From: Halorubrum ezzemoulense DSM 17463 | Lineage (GTDB): Archaea; Halobacteriota; Halobacteria; Halobacteriales; Haloferacaceae | Assembly: GCF_002114285.1 (NCBI RefSeq) | Contig: NZ_NEDJ01000006.1 | Span: 18,921-82,920 of the forward strand | Reading direction: 5' to 3' | Length of the DNA: 64,000 bases | Part shown: one piece after another, positions 24,050 to 33,474 of the stretch | Layout: each line of letters begins with the position of its first letter | Position numbering within the stretch: the first letter of the stretch is position 1 | Translations under genes and position numbers: made by a program | Notes under the pieces: generated by a model | Database searches by the model: none | What the model was told of the DNA's origin: nothing | What the model saw: the letters and a program-made list of their open reading frames with translations, nothing else

Positions 24050-26686
24050 ATGGGAAGAGGTTCATCTACGAACGGTGCCGATCGGTTCGGATCGGACGGC
24101 GATGAGGTGACGAGCGTTTACGAGGCGATGTTTCAGGAGGCTGACGACGCGATCTTTCTCGTTGACGTGGCGCGGACGGACGGCGAGTACGAGTTCACGT
24201 TCAGGCAGAACAACACCGCACACCAGCGACAGACCGGGCTGACCGAGGACGCGATGTTCGGGAAGACGCCCCGGGAACTCCTCGGAGAGCAACAGGGGGC
24301 CGCGGTCGAGGCGAACTATCGGCTCTGCGTCGAGCGGGGGACGACGATCGAGTACGAGGAGCGGCTCGAGTTCCCGGGCGGGGCGACCGACTGGCAGACG
24401 AAGCTTACCCCGGTCGTCGACGACGGAACGGTGACGCAGATCGTCGGCGTCGCCCGCGACGTCACGCGACAGAAGGAGCGGGAGCGGGAACACCGGCGCA
24501 CGCACCGGCGGTTCCAGACCGTCTTGGAGACGATGTCCGCGGCGGTGTTCCTGAAGGACACCGAGGGGCGGTACCTGCTGATGAACCAGGCGTGCCGCAA
24601 CGTGTTCGACGTCGACGAGGACCCCGTCGGGATGACCGACGAGGAACTCTTCCCGGAGGCCGTCGCGGCGCAGGCCCGCGCTGACGACCGCCGGGTCGTT
24701 GAAGACGGCGAACGGATCGAAGTCGAGGAGACGGTGCCGACGCCCGCCGGAGAGAGCGTTCGGCTGACGCGGAAGTCCCCCGTGTACGACGAGGAGGGGG
24801 AGATACGCGGTGTGTGCGGTGTGTCGACCGACATCACCGAACAACGGGAGCGAGAGCGAGCGCTCCAACAGATCAAAGACCGCCTCGAACTCGCGGTCGA
24901 GGGCGCACAGATCGGCGTCTGGGACTGGGACATGGCCACCGACGAGGTCGATTTCAACGACCGGTGGGCCCGGATGTTGGGCCACGCGCCCGACGAGATC
25001 GAACCGCACCTCGACGCGTGGGAGCGGCGCGTTCACCCCGACGACCTCGGGCCCGTCGAAGACGCCCTGTCGAGCCACATGGCCGGCGAGACGGAGCTCT
25101 ACGACACGGAACACCGGATGCGCACCGCGGCGGGGGACTGGAAGTGGATCCGGGACGTCGGGAAGGTCGTCGAGCGCGACGACGACGGGAAGCCGGTCCG
25201 CGCGGTCGGGGTCCGCCTCGACATCGACGACCAAAAGCGCCGGGAGGCGGAACTGGAACGCACGCGATCGGTCATCGAGCGCACCCAAGAGAGCGCGTCG
25301 ATCGGCTGGTGGGAGGCCGATCTGGTCGAGGACTCGCTCACGTGGAGCGACGAGGTGTACCGGATCCACGAGGTTCCGCCCGACGACACGATCCACCTAG
25401 AGGACGGGCTCAGCTTCTACCACCCGGACGACCGCGACGCCATCGAGGCGGCGTTCGACCGCCTGACCGAGGCGGGCGAGTCGTACGACCTCGAACTCCG
25501 CATCGTGACGGAGTCCGATCGGACCAAGTGGGTGCGGGCGATCGGCGATCCGCAGTACGACGACGCGGGGAACGTCGTCGGGGTGCTGGGGCTGTTCCAG
25601 GACGTCACGGAGCGGAAGGAGTACGAGCGGGCCATCGAGGCGACGCGAGAGGAGCTCCGGCGGATCATCGACCTCGTGCCCGACCTGGTGTTCGTGAAGA
25701 ACCGGGAGGGCGAGTACCTGCTGGCCAACGAGGCGACCGCGGCGGCGTACGGGAAGACGCCGGAGGAGGTAGAGGGCAAGTCCGAGGCGGAGATCATCCC
25801 CAGCGCCGAGGACTCCGAGGCGTTCAGGCAGGACGACCTCGCCGTGATCGAGTCGGGCGAGCCGAGGACGATAGACGAGGAGACGCTGACCACGGCGGAC
25901 GGGGAGACGCGCATCCTCCAGACGACGAAGATACCCTACGAGGTTGCCGAGACGGGCGAAGACGCCGTCCTTGGATACGCCCGCGACGTGACCGAGCTCA
26001 AGCAGTACGAGCGGACGCTCGAAGAGCAGCGGGACAACCTCACGCTGCTCAATCAGGTCGTCCGCCACGACATCAGAAACCAGCTGATGGTGGTCGAGTC
26101 GTACACCGGACTCCTCGAGGACGCGCTCGTCGACGACCAGAGCCGGACCTACGCGCGGACGGTCATCGAGGCGGCGAAGCAGGCGGCGGACATCACGGAG
26201 ACCGCCAGGGACGTCACCGACGTGCTGCTACAGGCCGGCTCCGACCTGACGCCGATGAACCTCCGAGCCGAGCTCAACGGACAGATCGAACAGGTCCGGT
26301 CGGAGCAGGACCGGGCGACGGTTACCGTGAGCGAGTCGATCCCGGACGTGACGGTGGCGGCGGACGACCTGCTGGAGGCGGTGTTCCGGAACCTGCTGAC
26401 GAACGCGGTCGTCCACAACGACAAGGAGAGGGCCGAGATCACGGTCTCGACGCGCGTCTCGGACGACTCGGTGCGCGTGTCGATCGCGGACAACGGCCCC
26501 GGGATCGACGACGACCACAAGGAGGACATCTTCCAGGAGGGCGCGAAGGGGCTCGAGAGCGGCGGGACGGGGATCGGTCTGTACCTCGTCGAGACGCTCG
26601 TCGACAAGTACGGCGGCGACGTGTGGGTCGAGGACAACGAGCCGACGGGGAGCGTGTTCGCCGTCGAACTGCCCCTCGCGAACTGA
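24050..26686 (+). CDS. Soluble multi-PAS sensor histidine kinase
   Basis: 878 residues with no membrane segment. Five PAS-like units follow each other: about 20-145 (MFQEADDAIFLVD), 150-270 (FQTVLETMSAAVFLKDTEG), 275-400 (QIGVWDWDMATDEVDF, with a PAC end), 405-525 (ESASIGWWEADLVEDS) and 530-655 (DLVPDLVFVKNREGEYLL). The kinase core has the phospho-acceptor in VVRHDIRNQL (His near 673), the N box LLTNAVVHND, the G1 box DNGPGIDDDH and the G2 box GGTGIGLYL. It senses an internal signal. No response regulator is adjacent. Upstream AT-rich DNA (24005-24045) supplies the promoter. Confidence 0.93.
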   Translation: MGRGSSTNGADRFGSDGDEVTSVYEAMFQEADDAIFLVDVARTDGEYEFTFRQNNTAHQRQTGLTEDAMFGKTPRELLGEQQGAAVEANYRLCVERGTTIEYEERLEFPGGATDWQTKLTPVVDDGTVTQIVGVARDVTRQKEREREHRRTHRRFQTVLETMSAAVFLKDTEGRYLLMNQACRNVFDVDEDPVGMTDEELFPEAVAAQARADDRRVVEDGERIEVEETVPTPAGESVRLTRKSPVYDEEGEIRGVCGVSTDITEQRERERALQQIKDRLELAVEGAQIGVWDWDMATDEVDFNDRWARMLGHAPDEIEPHLDAWERRVHPDDLGPVEDALSSHMAGETELYDTEHRMRTAAGDWKWIRDVGKVVERDDDGKPVRAVGVRLDIDDQKRREAELERTRSVIERTQESASIGWWEADLVEDSLTWSDEVYRIHEVPPDDTIHLEDGLSFYHPDDRDAIEAAFDRLTEAGESYDLELRIVTESDRTKWVRAIGDPQYDDAGNVVGVLGLFQDVTERKEYERAIEATREELRRIIDLVPDLVFVKNREGEYLLANEATAAAYGKTPEEVEGKSEAEIIPSAEDSEAFRQDDLAVIESGEPRTIDEETLTTADGETRILQTTKIPYEVAETGEDAVLGYARDVTELKQYERTLEEQRDNLTLLNQVVRHDIRNQLMVVESYTGLLEDALVDDQSRTYARTVIEAAKQAADITETARDVTDVLLQAGSDLTPMNLRAELNGQIEQVRSEQDRATVTVSESIPDVTVAADDLLEAVFRNLLTNAVVHNDKERAEITVSTRVSDDSVRVSIADNGPGIDDDHKEDIFQEGAKGLESGGTGIGLYLVETLVDKYGGDVWVEDNEPTGSVFAVELPLAN

Positions 26687-26711
26687 TCGGCGCGCGCGAG
26701 GCGGGCGCCGT

Positions 26712-26835
26712 GCGTCGCCGTCCCGCGCGTCGCCGTCGCCGCGCGTCGCCGTCGCCGCGCGTCTCCATCCAGGGCGTCGCCGTCCCGCGCGTCTCCATTC
26801 AGCGCGTCGCCGTCGCCGCGCGTCGCCGCCGCCTC
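26712..26835. repeat. Intergenic array of about eight 15-16 bp tandem repeats
   Basis: Units beginning gcgtcgccgtc or gcgtctccatc repeat head to tail (for example gcgtcgccgtcgccgc) with point differences. They lie in the 220-bp gap between the histidine kinase and lhr. There is no ORF support in any frame. Length variation by slippage is likely. Confidence 0.85.
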
Positions 26836-26906
26836 ACGTCGACCGTGCGCGTCGCGCGGGGCGACGGGCTTAATCGCCCGAGCGCCCAAGGTCCGACGAT
26901 CAGACA

Positions 26907-29861
26907 ATGGCGGAATCGTCGGGCATGGACGCGTTCGCGCACCTCGGGAGCGATATCCGCGAGGCGCTCTCCGACCGGGGCTTTTCCACGCCGACGGAGC
27001 CCCAGCGCGAGGCGATCCCGCCGCTCGCCGACGGGCGGAACGCCCTCGTCCTCGCGCCGACGGGGACCGGGAAGACGGAGACGGCGATGCTCCCCGTCTT
27101 CGACGCGATCGTCGCGGCCCGCGACGCGCCCGGCGACCCGCCGCGGGAGGGTATCTCCGCGCTGTCCATCCCCCCGCTGCGCGCGCCCAACCGCGACATG
27201 ATGGACCGGCTTGAGTGGTGGGGCGACCGCCTCGGCGTCGAGGTCGCGGTGCGCCACGGCGACACCACGCAGTACGAGCGGTCGAAGCAGGCCGACGACC
27301 CGCCCGACGTGCTCATCACGACCCCGGAGAGCCTCCAGGCGATCCTCACCGGCTCGAAGATGCGGGTCGCCCTGGAGGACGTGGCGCACGTCGTCATCGA
27401 CGAGGTCCACGAGCTCGCCGCGGCGAAGCGGGGCGCCCAGCTCACGGTCGGCCTCGAGCGCCTCCGCCGCGTCGCGGGGCCGTTCCAGCGCGTCGGCCTC
27501 TCCGCGACGGTCGGTGACCCCGAGGAGGTCGGGCGCTTCCTCGTCGGCACCGGCAAGCGCGACCCCGACCGCCCCGGCGACCGCGCGTTCGAGACGGTCG
27601 AGGTCGCGGCCGGGACGCGGACCGACGTGCGCGTCCTCGATCCGGCGATCACGGACCGCGATACCACGCTCGCCGGCGAGCTCGCGGTCGACGAGACGAC
27701 CGCGAGCCACGTCCGGACGATCCGCGAGATCGTCGCCGAGAACGAGTCGACGCTGATCTTCGTCAACACGCGCCAGACCGCGGAGGCGCTCGGCTCGCGG
27801 TTCAAGACGCTCGCCGAGAACGAGCGGGAGGCCGCCGAACGCGAGGGGCGGGACGACGCCGCGGACCCCACCGAGATCGAGCTCCACCACGGATCGCTCT
27901 CGAAGGAGGTCCGGGTCGACGTGGAAGACCGGTTCAAGTCGGGCGGTCTGGACGGGCTCGTCTGCACCTCCTCGATGGAGCTCGGGATCGACGTGGGGCG
28001 CGTCGACCACGTGGTCCAGTACGGGAGCCCCCGCGAGGTGGCCCGGCTGCTCCAGCGCGTCGGCCGCGCGGGCCACCGCCGCGACCTCGTCTCGGAGGGG
28101 ACCGTCGTGACGCAGGGAGGCGACGACACGCTCGAAGCGATGGCCATCGCGCGGCGCGCCGGCGAGGAGCTCGTCGAGCCCGCGAACATCCACCACGGGA
28201 GCCTCGACACGGTCGCCAACCAGATCGTCGGGCTCGTGATGGACGAGGGCGAGGTCCACGCCCGGGAGGCGTACCAGACGATCACGAACGCCTACCCGTT
28301 CGCCGACCTCTCGGAGCCCGAGTTCCAGGAGGTCGTCCGCGAGCTCGACGGGAACCGCCTGCTGTGGCTCGACGAGGAGACGGACACTCTCGAAAAGTCG
28401 GGCGGCACCTGGCAGTACTTCTACGCGAACCTCTCGATGATCCCCGACGAGTCCACCTACGAGGTGTACGACATGTCCTCGCGGCGGGGTATTGGCACCC
28501 TCGACGAGCAGTTCGTCGTCAACTTCGCCGGGCCGGGCGAGACGTTCGTCCAGCGCGGCGAGATGTGGCGGATCACCGAGGTCGACGAGGAGGAGGAGCG
28601 CGTGAACGTCACGCCGATCCCCGACCCGACCGGCGAGGTCCCCTCGTGGGTGGGCCAGGAGATCCCCGTCCCGAAGCCGGTCGCCGAGGAGGTCGGCCGG
28701 ATCCGAGGCGAGGCCGCGGCCGCCCTAGCGGCCGGCTCCACGCCGACGGCGGTCGCCGCCGACCTCGCCGAGCGCTACCCGACCGACGAGGAGACGGTCG
28801 CGGCCGCGCTGAAGGCGGTCGTCGACCACGTCGACGCCGGCCACCCCGTCCCGACCGACGAGCGGATCGTGATCGAGGGGAGCGCCCGCACCGTCGCGGT
28901 CAACGCCGCCTTCGGCCACGAGGTCAACGAGACGCTCGCGCGGTTGCTCGCTGCGCTCGTCGGCCAGCGCGCCGGCTCGTCCGTCGGGATGGACGTCGAC
29001 CCGTACCGGATCGAGTTCGAGGTGCCGAACGGCGTCAGTCCCGGAACCTTCCGCGAGGTGCTGGAGACGACGGACCCCGACCGGCTGGAGGCGTACCTCG
29101 AACTCGCCGTGAAGAAGTCGGACGCGCTGAAGTTCACGCTCGCGCAGGTCGCGGCGAAGTTCGGCGCCGTCAAGCGGTACAAGGAGGGGCGCGGCCGATT
29201 CGGCGGCGACCGCCTGCTCGCGGCCCTCGAAGACACTCCCGTCTACGACGAGGCGCTCCGTGAGGTGTTCCACGCCGACCTCGCGGTGCCGGAGACCGCG
29301 GACCTGCTCGCGGCGCTCCAGCCGGACGACGGGGGACGGGACGGCCCGCTCGACCTCACTATCGCCCGCGAGCGCACCCCGCTCGGCACCGCGGGTCGCT
29401 CCGCCGGCACGGAGTTCCTCGTCCCCGACAACGCCGACGCCGACGTGATCGAGACGGTCAAAGAGCGCATCCGGGACGACCGAGTGATCCTCTTTTGTCT
29501 CCACTGTACGGACTGGAAGCACACGACGAAGGTCCGGCGCGTCCGCGGCCAGCCCGAGTGCCCCGAGTGCGGGTCCACCCGGGTCGCGGCACTCAACCCG
29601 TGGGACGACGAGACGGTCGCCGCGGTGCGCGCGGCCGAGAAGGACGACGAGCAGGAGCGCCGCACCGAGCGGGCGCACCGCGCCGCGAGCCTCGTCCAGA
29701 CGCACGGGAAGCGGGCGGTGATAGCCCTCGCGGCGCGCGGTGTCGGGCCCCACAACGCCGCGCGGATCATCAATAAGCTCCGCGAGGATGAGGACGAGTT
29801 CTACCGCGACGTGCTCCGCCAGGAGCGCGAGTACGCGCGCACGCAGTCGTTCTGGGACTGA
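26907..29861 (+). CDS. lhr: Lhr-type superfamily 2 DNA/RNA helicase
   Basis: 984 residues. The helicase core has the Q motif STPTEPQREAI, Walker A APTGTGKTE (about 50-58), DEVH near 165, SAT (GLSATVGDPEE) and motif VI QRVGRAGHRR. An Lhr-like winged-helix and beta-barrel region follows, starting near FYANLSMIPDESTYEVYDM. A C-terminal zinc ribbon (CLHCTDW near 864, CPECGS near 886) precedes a final helix-hairpin region (ARGVGPHNAARIINKL). The zinc ribbon places it with the archaeal aLhr2-like branch. It likely acts in recombination or repair, or in RNA metabolism. An in-frame ATG six codons later is an alternative start. Confidence 0.93.
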   Translation: MAESSGMDAFAHLGSDIREALSDRGFSTPTEPQREAIPPLADGRNALVLAPTGTGKTETAMLPVFDAIVAARDAPGDPPREGISALSIPPLRAPNRDMMDRLEWWGDRLGVEVAVRHGDTTQYERSKQADDPPDVLITTPESLQAILTGSKMRVALEDVAHVVIDEVHELAAAKRGAQLTVGLERLRRVAGPFQRVGLSATVGDPEEVGRFLVGTGKRDPDRPGDRAFETVEVAAGTRTDVRVLDPAITDRDTTLAGELAVDETTASHVRTIREIVAENESTLIFVNTRQTAEALGSRFKTLAENEREAAEREGRDDAADPTEIELHHGSLSKEVRVDVEDRFKSGGLDGLVCTSSMELGIDVGRVDHVVQYGSPREVARLLQRVGRAGHRRDLVSEGTVVTQGGDDTLEAMAIARRAGEELVEPANIHHGSLDTVANQIVGLVMDEGEVHAREAYQTITNAYPFADLSEPEFQEVVRELDGNRLLWLDEETDTLEKSGGTWQYFYANLSMIPDESTYEVYDMSSRRGIGTLDEQFVVNFAGPGETFVQRGEMWRITEVDEEEERVNVTPIPDPTGEVPSWVGQEIPVPKPVAEEVGRIRGEAAAALAAGSTPTAVAADLAERYPTDEETVAAALKAVVDHVDAGHPVPTDERIVIEGSARTVAVNAAFGHEVNETLARLLAALVGQRAGSSVGMDVDPYRIEFEVPNGVSPGTFREVLETTDPDRLEAYLELAVKKSDALKFTLAQVAAKFGAVKRYKEGRGRFGGDRLLAALEDTPVYDEALREVFHADLAVPETADLLAALQPDDGGRDGPLDLTIARERTPLGTAGRSAGTEFLVPDNADADVIETVKERIRDDRVILFCLHCTDWKHTTKVRRVRGQPECPECGSTRVAALNPWDDETVAAVRAAEKDDEQERRTERAHRAASLVQTHGKRAVIALAARGVGPHNAARIINKLREDEDEFYRDVLRQEREYARTQSFWD

Positions 29862-29941
29862 CCAACGGCGGCCCGGACCGCGCCGAACCGCTCCCCCGTC
29901 CGGACTCCCGTTTTTAAGTTGCGGACGACCGAACCGACCGT

Positions 29942-31447
29942 ATGGACCTCTCCGCCGCCGTCACGGCAACGACTGCGACCCTCCGTCGACGCCCCGCCGA
30001 CGTCCTCCCCTTTTACCTCCTCGGCACCGCGGTGCCGGCGATCGCTCGGCTCGGCCCGTTCGCGGCGCTCGCGGGGATCTACCTCCACCTCGAACTGAAC
30101 GGCCGCCTCGCCGCGGCCCGCGACTCGCTCGCCGGGGTCGAGCCGCCGCCGGAGACGCAGGACCCCGAGGCGCTTCAGGCGTGGGCCGAGGGGTTGGGCC
30201 CCGCGTTCGAACCGCTGCTCACGCCGACCGTCGTGGTCCTCTTCGCCGGGGGCGTCCTCCTCGCGGTCGCCCTCTCGGTCCTCGCGTACGCCGTCGTCTC
30301 GGCCGGCCAGCTCTCGGCGGTCGCCGCGAGCCTCCGCGACGACCGCGGGCTCGTCGCCGGGATCGCGGGCGCCCGATCCCCGTGGCTCACGTTCCTCGGG
30401 CTGTACGTCGCCGAACTCATCCTGTGGATCGGCGTGGTCGCGCTCGGATTGATCGCGGTCGGCGCGGCGTTCCTCGCGAACCCGTTCCTCGGGGCGGCGG
30501 TGGCGATCGGCGCCCTGCTCGCCGGCTTCGTTGCCCTCGCGCTCGTTCGGATCCTCTTCGCGTTCGCGCCCGCGGCCGTCGTCGTCGACGACGCCGGCGT
30601 CGTCGGCGGGGTCGAGGGCGCCGGCGGCTTCGTTCGCTCGAACCCCGTCGACGCCGCCGCGTACCTCGTGGTCGCGATCGGCGCGCTGGTCGCCGTCGCG
30701 TCGGTCGCCTCCGGAATCGCGTTCGTCGGCGGGGGCCCCGTCGTCGCGCTCGCCAGCGCCGTCGTCGTCGCGCCCGCGCTCGACCTGCTGAAGACGGTCC
30801 TCTACGGCGACTACCGCGGGACGGTCGACCCCCTCTCGCCGACGGAGGCCGGCCTCCGGGCCCAGCTCGGCGGCGGCCTCCGACGCGGGTGGCGGGAGCT
30901 GCGCGGGTTCGTCCGGTCGACGCCGGGCTCCCACGCGCTCGCGCTCGGAGTGGCCGTCGGGTTCGGCGCGCTCGGGTGGGTCGCCGCCGCGCCGTTCGCG
31001 GAGATGGCCCCGACCTCGATCGAGGGTCGGATCGCCGGACAGATCCCGCCCGTAGCGGCGCTGACGTACTTCGGGAACAACTGGGGGGTCGCGATCGCGA
31101 CCGCCTTCTCGGGCGTCGGGCTTGCCCTCCCCGCGCTCTCGTCGCTCGCGTTCAACGGCCTCGCGCTCGGCGCCACCGCGGCCTTGGAGGAGAACCTCTC
31201 CGCGCTCGTCGCGTTCGTGGTCCCGCACGGGATCTTCGAGATCCCCGCGCTCGTCGTCTCCGGCGCGCTCGGCGTCCGCCTCGGCGCGGTCTCGTGGCGG
31301 ACGTTTCGCGGCCGCGCGAGCCGCGAGCGGTTCGCCGACGCCTTGGAGACAGCGTTCTGGGTGACCGTCGGGATCGGGATTCTGATCACCGTCGCCGCCG
31401 TTATCGAGGGGTTCGTCAGTCCGTACTACTGGCGGCCGTTCCTCTAG
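29942..31447 (+). CDS. Polytopic membrane protein with C-terminal SpoIIM-like domain
   Basis: 501 residues and some ten membrane segments. The N-terminal 290 residues are a helix-rich membrane part (RRPADVLPFYLLGTAVPAIA; VVLFAGGVLLAVALSVLAYA). From about residue 335 the pattern fits the SpoIIM / stage II sporulation protein M family: LTYFGNNWGVAIATAFSGVG, LAFNGLALGATAA, then FVVPHGIFEIPALVVSGALG. In archaea this family occurs without sporulation and its role is unclear. A TTTTTAAG-type box (29910-29917) 25 bp upstream suggests a leaderless message. Confidence 0.85.
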   Translation: MDLSAAVTATTATLRRRPADVLPFYLLGTAVPAIARLGPFAALAGIYLHLELNGRLAAARDSLAGVEPPPETQDPEALQAWAEGLGPAFEPLLTPTVVVLFAGGVLLAVALSVLAYAVVSAGQLSAVAASLRDDRGLVAGIAGARSPWLTFLGLYVAELILWIGVVALGLIAVGAAFLANPFLGAAVAIGALLAGFVALALVRILFAFAPAAVVVDDAGVVGGVEGAGGFVRSNPVDAAAYLVVAIGALVAVASVASGIAFVGGGPVVALASAVVVAPALDLLKTVLYGDYRGTVDPLSPTEAGLRAQLGGGLRRGWRELRGFVRSTPGSHALALGVAVGFGALGWVAAAPFAEMAPTSIEGRIAGQIPPVAALTYFGNNWGVAIATAFSGVGLALPALSSLAFNGLALGATAALEENLSALVAFVVPHGIFEIPALVVSGALGVRLGAVSWRTFRGRASRERFADALETAFWVTVGIGILITVAAVIEGFVSPYYWRPFL

Positions 31448-31539
31448 CTCGCGACCGAGCGGCGACCCGTCTGCGGGCGTCCGGCCGCAGAGGCGCCGGC
31501 CCGCCCGCAGCCTTATTACCGCGCGGGCGAAGCGTCGGT

Positions 31540-31893
31540 ATGCGACCGCTCGTCGCCGTCATCCTCGTCGGCGTCCCGCTCATGTGGCTCGTCGGCTTCG
31601 CCGCCTACGCGTACGTCGACGCGCCCAAGTACGGAATGGACCCGCGCCAGTGGGCGCTCATCTCGTTCGTCGTCCCGCTGTTCGGCTTCTTCGCGTACGT
31701 CTTCGAGCGGGGTGAGCGCGACTACGATCCGGACACCGACCCGTACGCCGGCGGGAGCGACGGGCGGACCGGCGGCTTCGCCGTCCACGAGTCGCGGCAG
31801 GGCGAAGAGCGGCTCGGCCCGGCGGGGACGGAGGCGGACGACGGTGACGACGCGGACGACGAGTGGAACGACCCGGACGGCGTCGACCTCTGA
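31540..31893 (+). CDS. Small two-helix membrane protein
   Basis: 117 residues. Two hydrophobic helices (LVAVILVGVPLMWLVGFAAY and QWALISFVVPLFGFFAYVF) are separated by DAPKYGMDPRQ, followed by a 60-residue acidic cytosolic tail. The two-helix hairpin with a polar loop is reminiscent of phospholipase D N-terminal membrane hairpins (PLDc_N), but the catalytic part is absent. The function is unknown. The TATA-like cttattacc at 31511-31519 lies 25 bp before the ATG, so the transcript is probably leaderless. Confidence 0.8.
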   Translation: MRPLVAVILVGVPLMWLVGFAAYAYVDAPKYGMDPRQWALISFVVPLFGFFAYVFERGERDYDPDTDPYAGGSDGRTGGFAVHESRQGEERLGPAGTEADDGDDADDEWNDPDGVDL

Positions 31894-31939
31894 CGGGACG
31901 ATCGGGACAGGCCCCGGTCAGTACCGAGACGGCGGTGAG

Positions 31940-32050
31940 TGAGACGGTACGCAATCACCGATGAGGCTGGGGAGGTGTGCGGTGCCGTACTGGGCGGGGC
32001 GGGAGTCAAAAGGGCAGCCGCGGGGCTTTAGCGGGTTTCGCTGCCGATGT
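31940..32050 (+). repeat. Dispersed structured repeat, copy A (internally deleted)
   Basis: gaggctggggaggtg, a GC-rich stretch, ggagtcaaaagggcagccg and cggggctttagcgggttt appear in the same order as in copies B and C. The roughly 85-bp hairpin-3 section between cagccg and ggggcttt is missing. The copy sits between the 117-residue membrane protein and the converging DUF6276-like gene. Confidence 0.75.
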
Positions 32051-32058
32051 ACTCGCCA

Positions 32059-32121
32059 CGATTTAGTTACGGTCGGCGTCACCGTTCGACAGAAGCGATC
32101 AATCGTACCAGTACTAAATCG
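32059..32121. repeat. 9-bp perfect inverted repeat at the 3' end of the DUF6276-like gene
   Basis: cgatttagt (32059-32067) and actaaatcg (32113-32121) are perfect reverse complements 45 bp apart. They lie at the AT-rich junction between repeat copy A and the stop codon of the next gene. This may be a processing or termination structure for the minus-strand transcript. Confidence 0.6.
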
Positions 32122-32503
32122 CGTCGCGGAGCGCCGTTCGCCGACGGTCGAGGTCGAACGCGGCGTCAGGTGCGTCGAGCCGGTCGAAGAACGCGAACGC
32201 GTCGGCGCCGGCGCGCTCGGCGTGGCCGATCAGCGCCTCGATCGCCGCACGGTTGAGCGCGAACGACTCCAGCTTGCCACAGCAGAGCGCCAGCGCGACG
32301 CCCGCCTCGCCGGAGGGGAAGGCAGGATCGATAACCGACAGGTCCGGGTCGACGGGCGCGTCGCCCGCGACCCCCGCCTCCGCGGCCGGGACGACCCGCA
32401 GGCACCGAGTACAGATCGCGACCGCGTCGGCCGGCGCGTACTCGCGGATCGAGGGCGGCACGGCGAACCCGACGGCGTCGGCGTCGCAGTGAGGACAGGG
32501 CAC
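32114..32503 (-). CDS. Conserved haloarchaeal protein with zinc-type cysteines (DUF6276-like)
   Basis: 129 residues. CPHC (residues 3-6) and CTRC (about 31-34) form a probable zinc ribbon, and a CC pair occurs in LALCCGKLESFALNR. The rest is alpha-helical: AAIEALIGHAERAGADAFAF. From memory this matches DUF6276 of Halobacteria. No function is known. It is transcribed away from the atp cluster, on the same strand as it, 116 bp beyond atpD. Confidence 0.78.
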   Translation of the reverse strand: MPCPHCDADAVGFAVPPSIREYAPADAVAICTRCLRVVPAAEAGVAGDAPVDPDLSVIDPAFPSGEAGVALALCCGKLESFALNRAAIEALIGHAERAGADAFAFFDRLDAPDAAFDLDRRRTALRDAI

Positions 32504-32619
32504 GACCGGAGATAGGCGGCGCTCGAAACTTAAACGCGGCCGTCTTCGGTGCGGCGAGAGCGGCGAGGGAAAACGGACAGAGCGATCGACAGAAAGAACG
32601 GCCGACGCGCGGTGGACGG

Positions 32620-33321
32620 TCAGTCGGCGGGCTCGGGTTCCTCGGTCTCCGCGGCCGCGGCCTCCGCGGCCGCCTCGGCCTCCTCGGCAGCCTCCTCTTC
32701 CTCCTTCTTCGCTTTGATCTTCTTCATGCGGAATATCTCCTCGCGCTCCTGCTCTTCGAGCTTCTGCTCGATGTACTCCTGATTCTCGTAGAGGCTCGGG
32801 AGCAGGGTGAACTCCAGGGCGTTCACGCGGCGCTTCGTGGTCTCGATCTCCGTGAGCATCTTCTTCATCGCCGTCTCCACCTCGGCGGCGAGGATGATCG
32901 ACTCGAGCAGCTCCTCGTAGGCGTCGGCCGCCTCGTCGATCCGCGCCGAGGAGCCGAGCAGGCCGTACCCGCGCTCGTCGAGGCTCTTCTGTACCTTCGA
33001 GGACTCGATCTGCGGGACCACGACGCCCATGATGTTCTTCGACTGGGTCGTGATCTCCGGGTGCTCTTTCAGCGCCGCGGCCGCGCCGCGGACCGCCACG
33101 TCGCCCTCCATCGCCCGGGCCATGTCGATCTTCCGCTGGGCCGTCTCGTAGTTCTCGGAGACCTCCGACCGGACGTCCTGCGCCTGGTCGAGGATGTCCA
33201 TGAACTCCATGATGAGCCCGTCGCGCTTCTGTTCGAGCGTGTCGTGACCGCGCTCGGAGAGCTCGATGCGGTCCTCGATCGCCATCAGGTTCTTGCGCGT
33301 CGGTTTGACGTCCTTGGCCAT
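32620..33321 (-). CDS. atpD: A-type ATP synthase subunit D
   Basis: 233 residues. [23 protein letters not shown] is the N-terminal helix of the central-stalk subunit D, followed by long coiled-coil helices ([18 protein letters not shown]). The C-terminal 30 residues are an Ala/Glu repeat tail. It forms the rotor shaft with subunit F. It is the last gene of the cluster, separated from atpB by 153 bp that contain their own TATA-like sequence, so it can be transcribed separately. Confidence 0.97.
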   Translation of the reverse strand: MAKDVKPTRKNLMAIEDRIELSERGHDTLEQKRDGLIMEFMDILDQAQDVRSEVSENYETAQRKIDMARAMEGDVAVRGAAAALKEHPEITTQSKNIMGVVVPQIESSKVQKSLDERGYGLLGSSARIDEAADAYEELLESIILAAEVETAMKKMLTEIETTKRRVNALEFTLLPSLYENQEYIEQKLEEQEREEIFRMKKIKAKKEEEEAAEEAEAAAEAAAAETEEPEPAD

Positions 33322-33348
33322 CTTGAGGGTAGGTTCCGCTCCGAGGCG

Positions 33349-33361
33349 GTTAATTCTTTTC
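33349..33361 (-). promoter_or_regulatory. Internal promoter before atpD
   Basis: On the minus strand aaaagaattaacc forms a TATA-like box centred about 27-30 bp before the atpD ATG at 33321. It is the only AT-rich patch in the 153-bp atpB-atpD gap, so atpD can have a short-leader transcript in addition to read-through. Confidence 0.55.
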
Positions 33362-33474
33362 AGACGCGCCGGATCGGCCGGGCAGCCGCCGCGGATCGGC
33401 CCCCGAGCGCGGTCACCGCGGCGCGGTCGCTGGCGAGGGGTATCGACCGCGGGTAAAAGGTGAGTCGAGGCGGA

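Noticed and set aside
26712..26835. Tandem units as a CRISPR array or replication origin
   Set aside because: There are no spacers, no origin recognition box, no cdc6/orc gene nearby and the units are only 15-16 bp.
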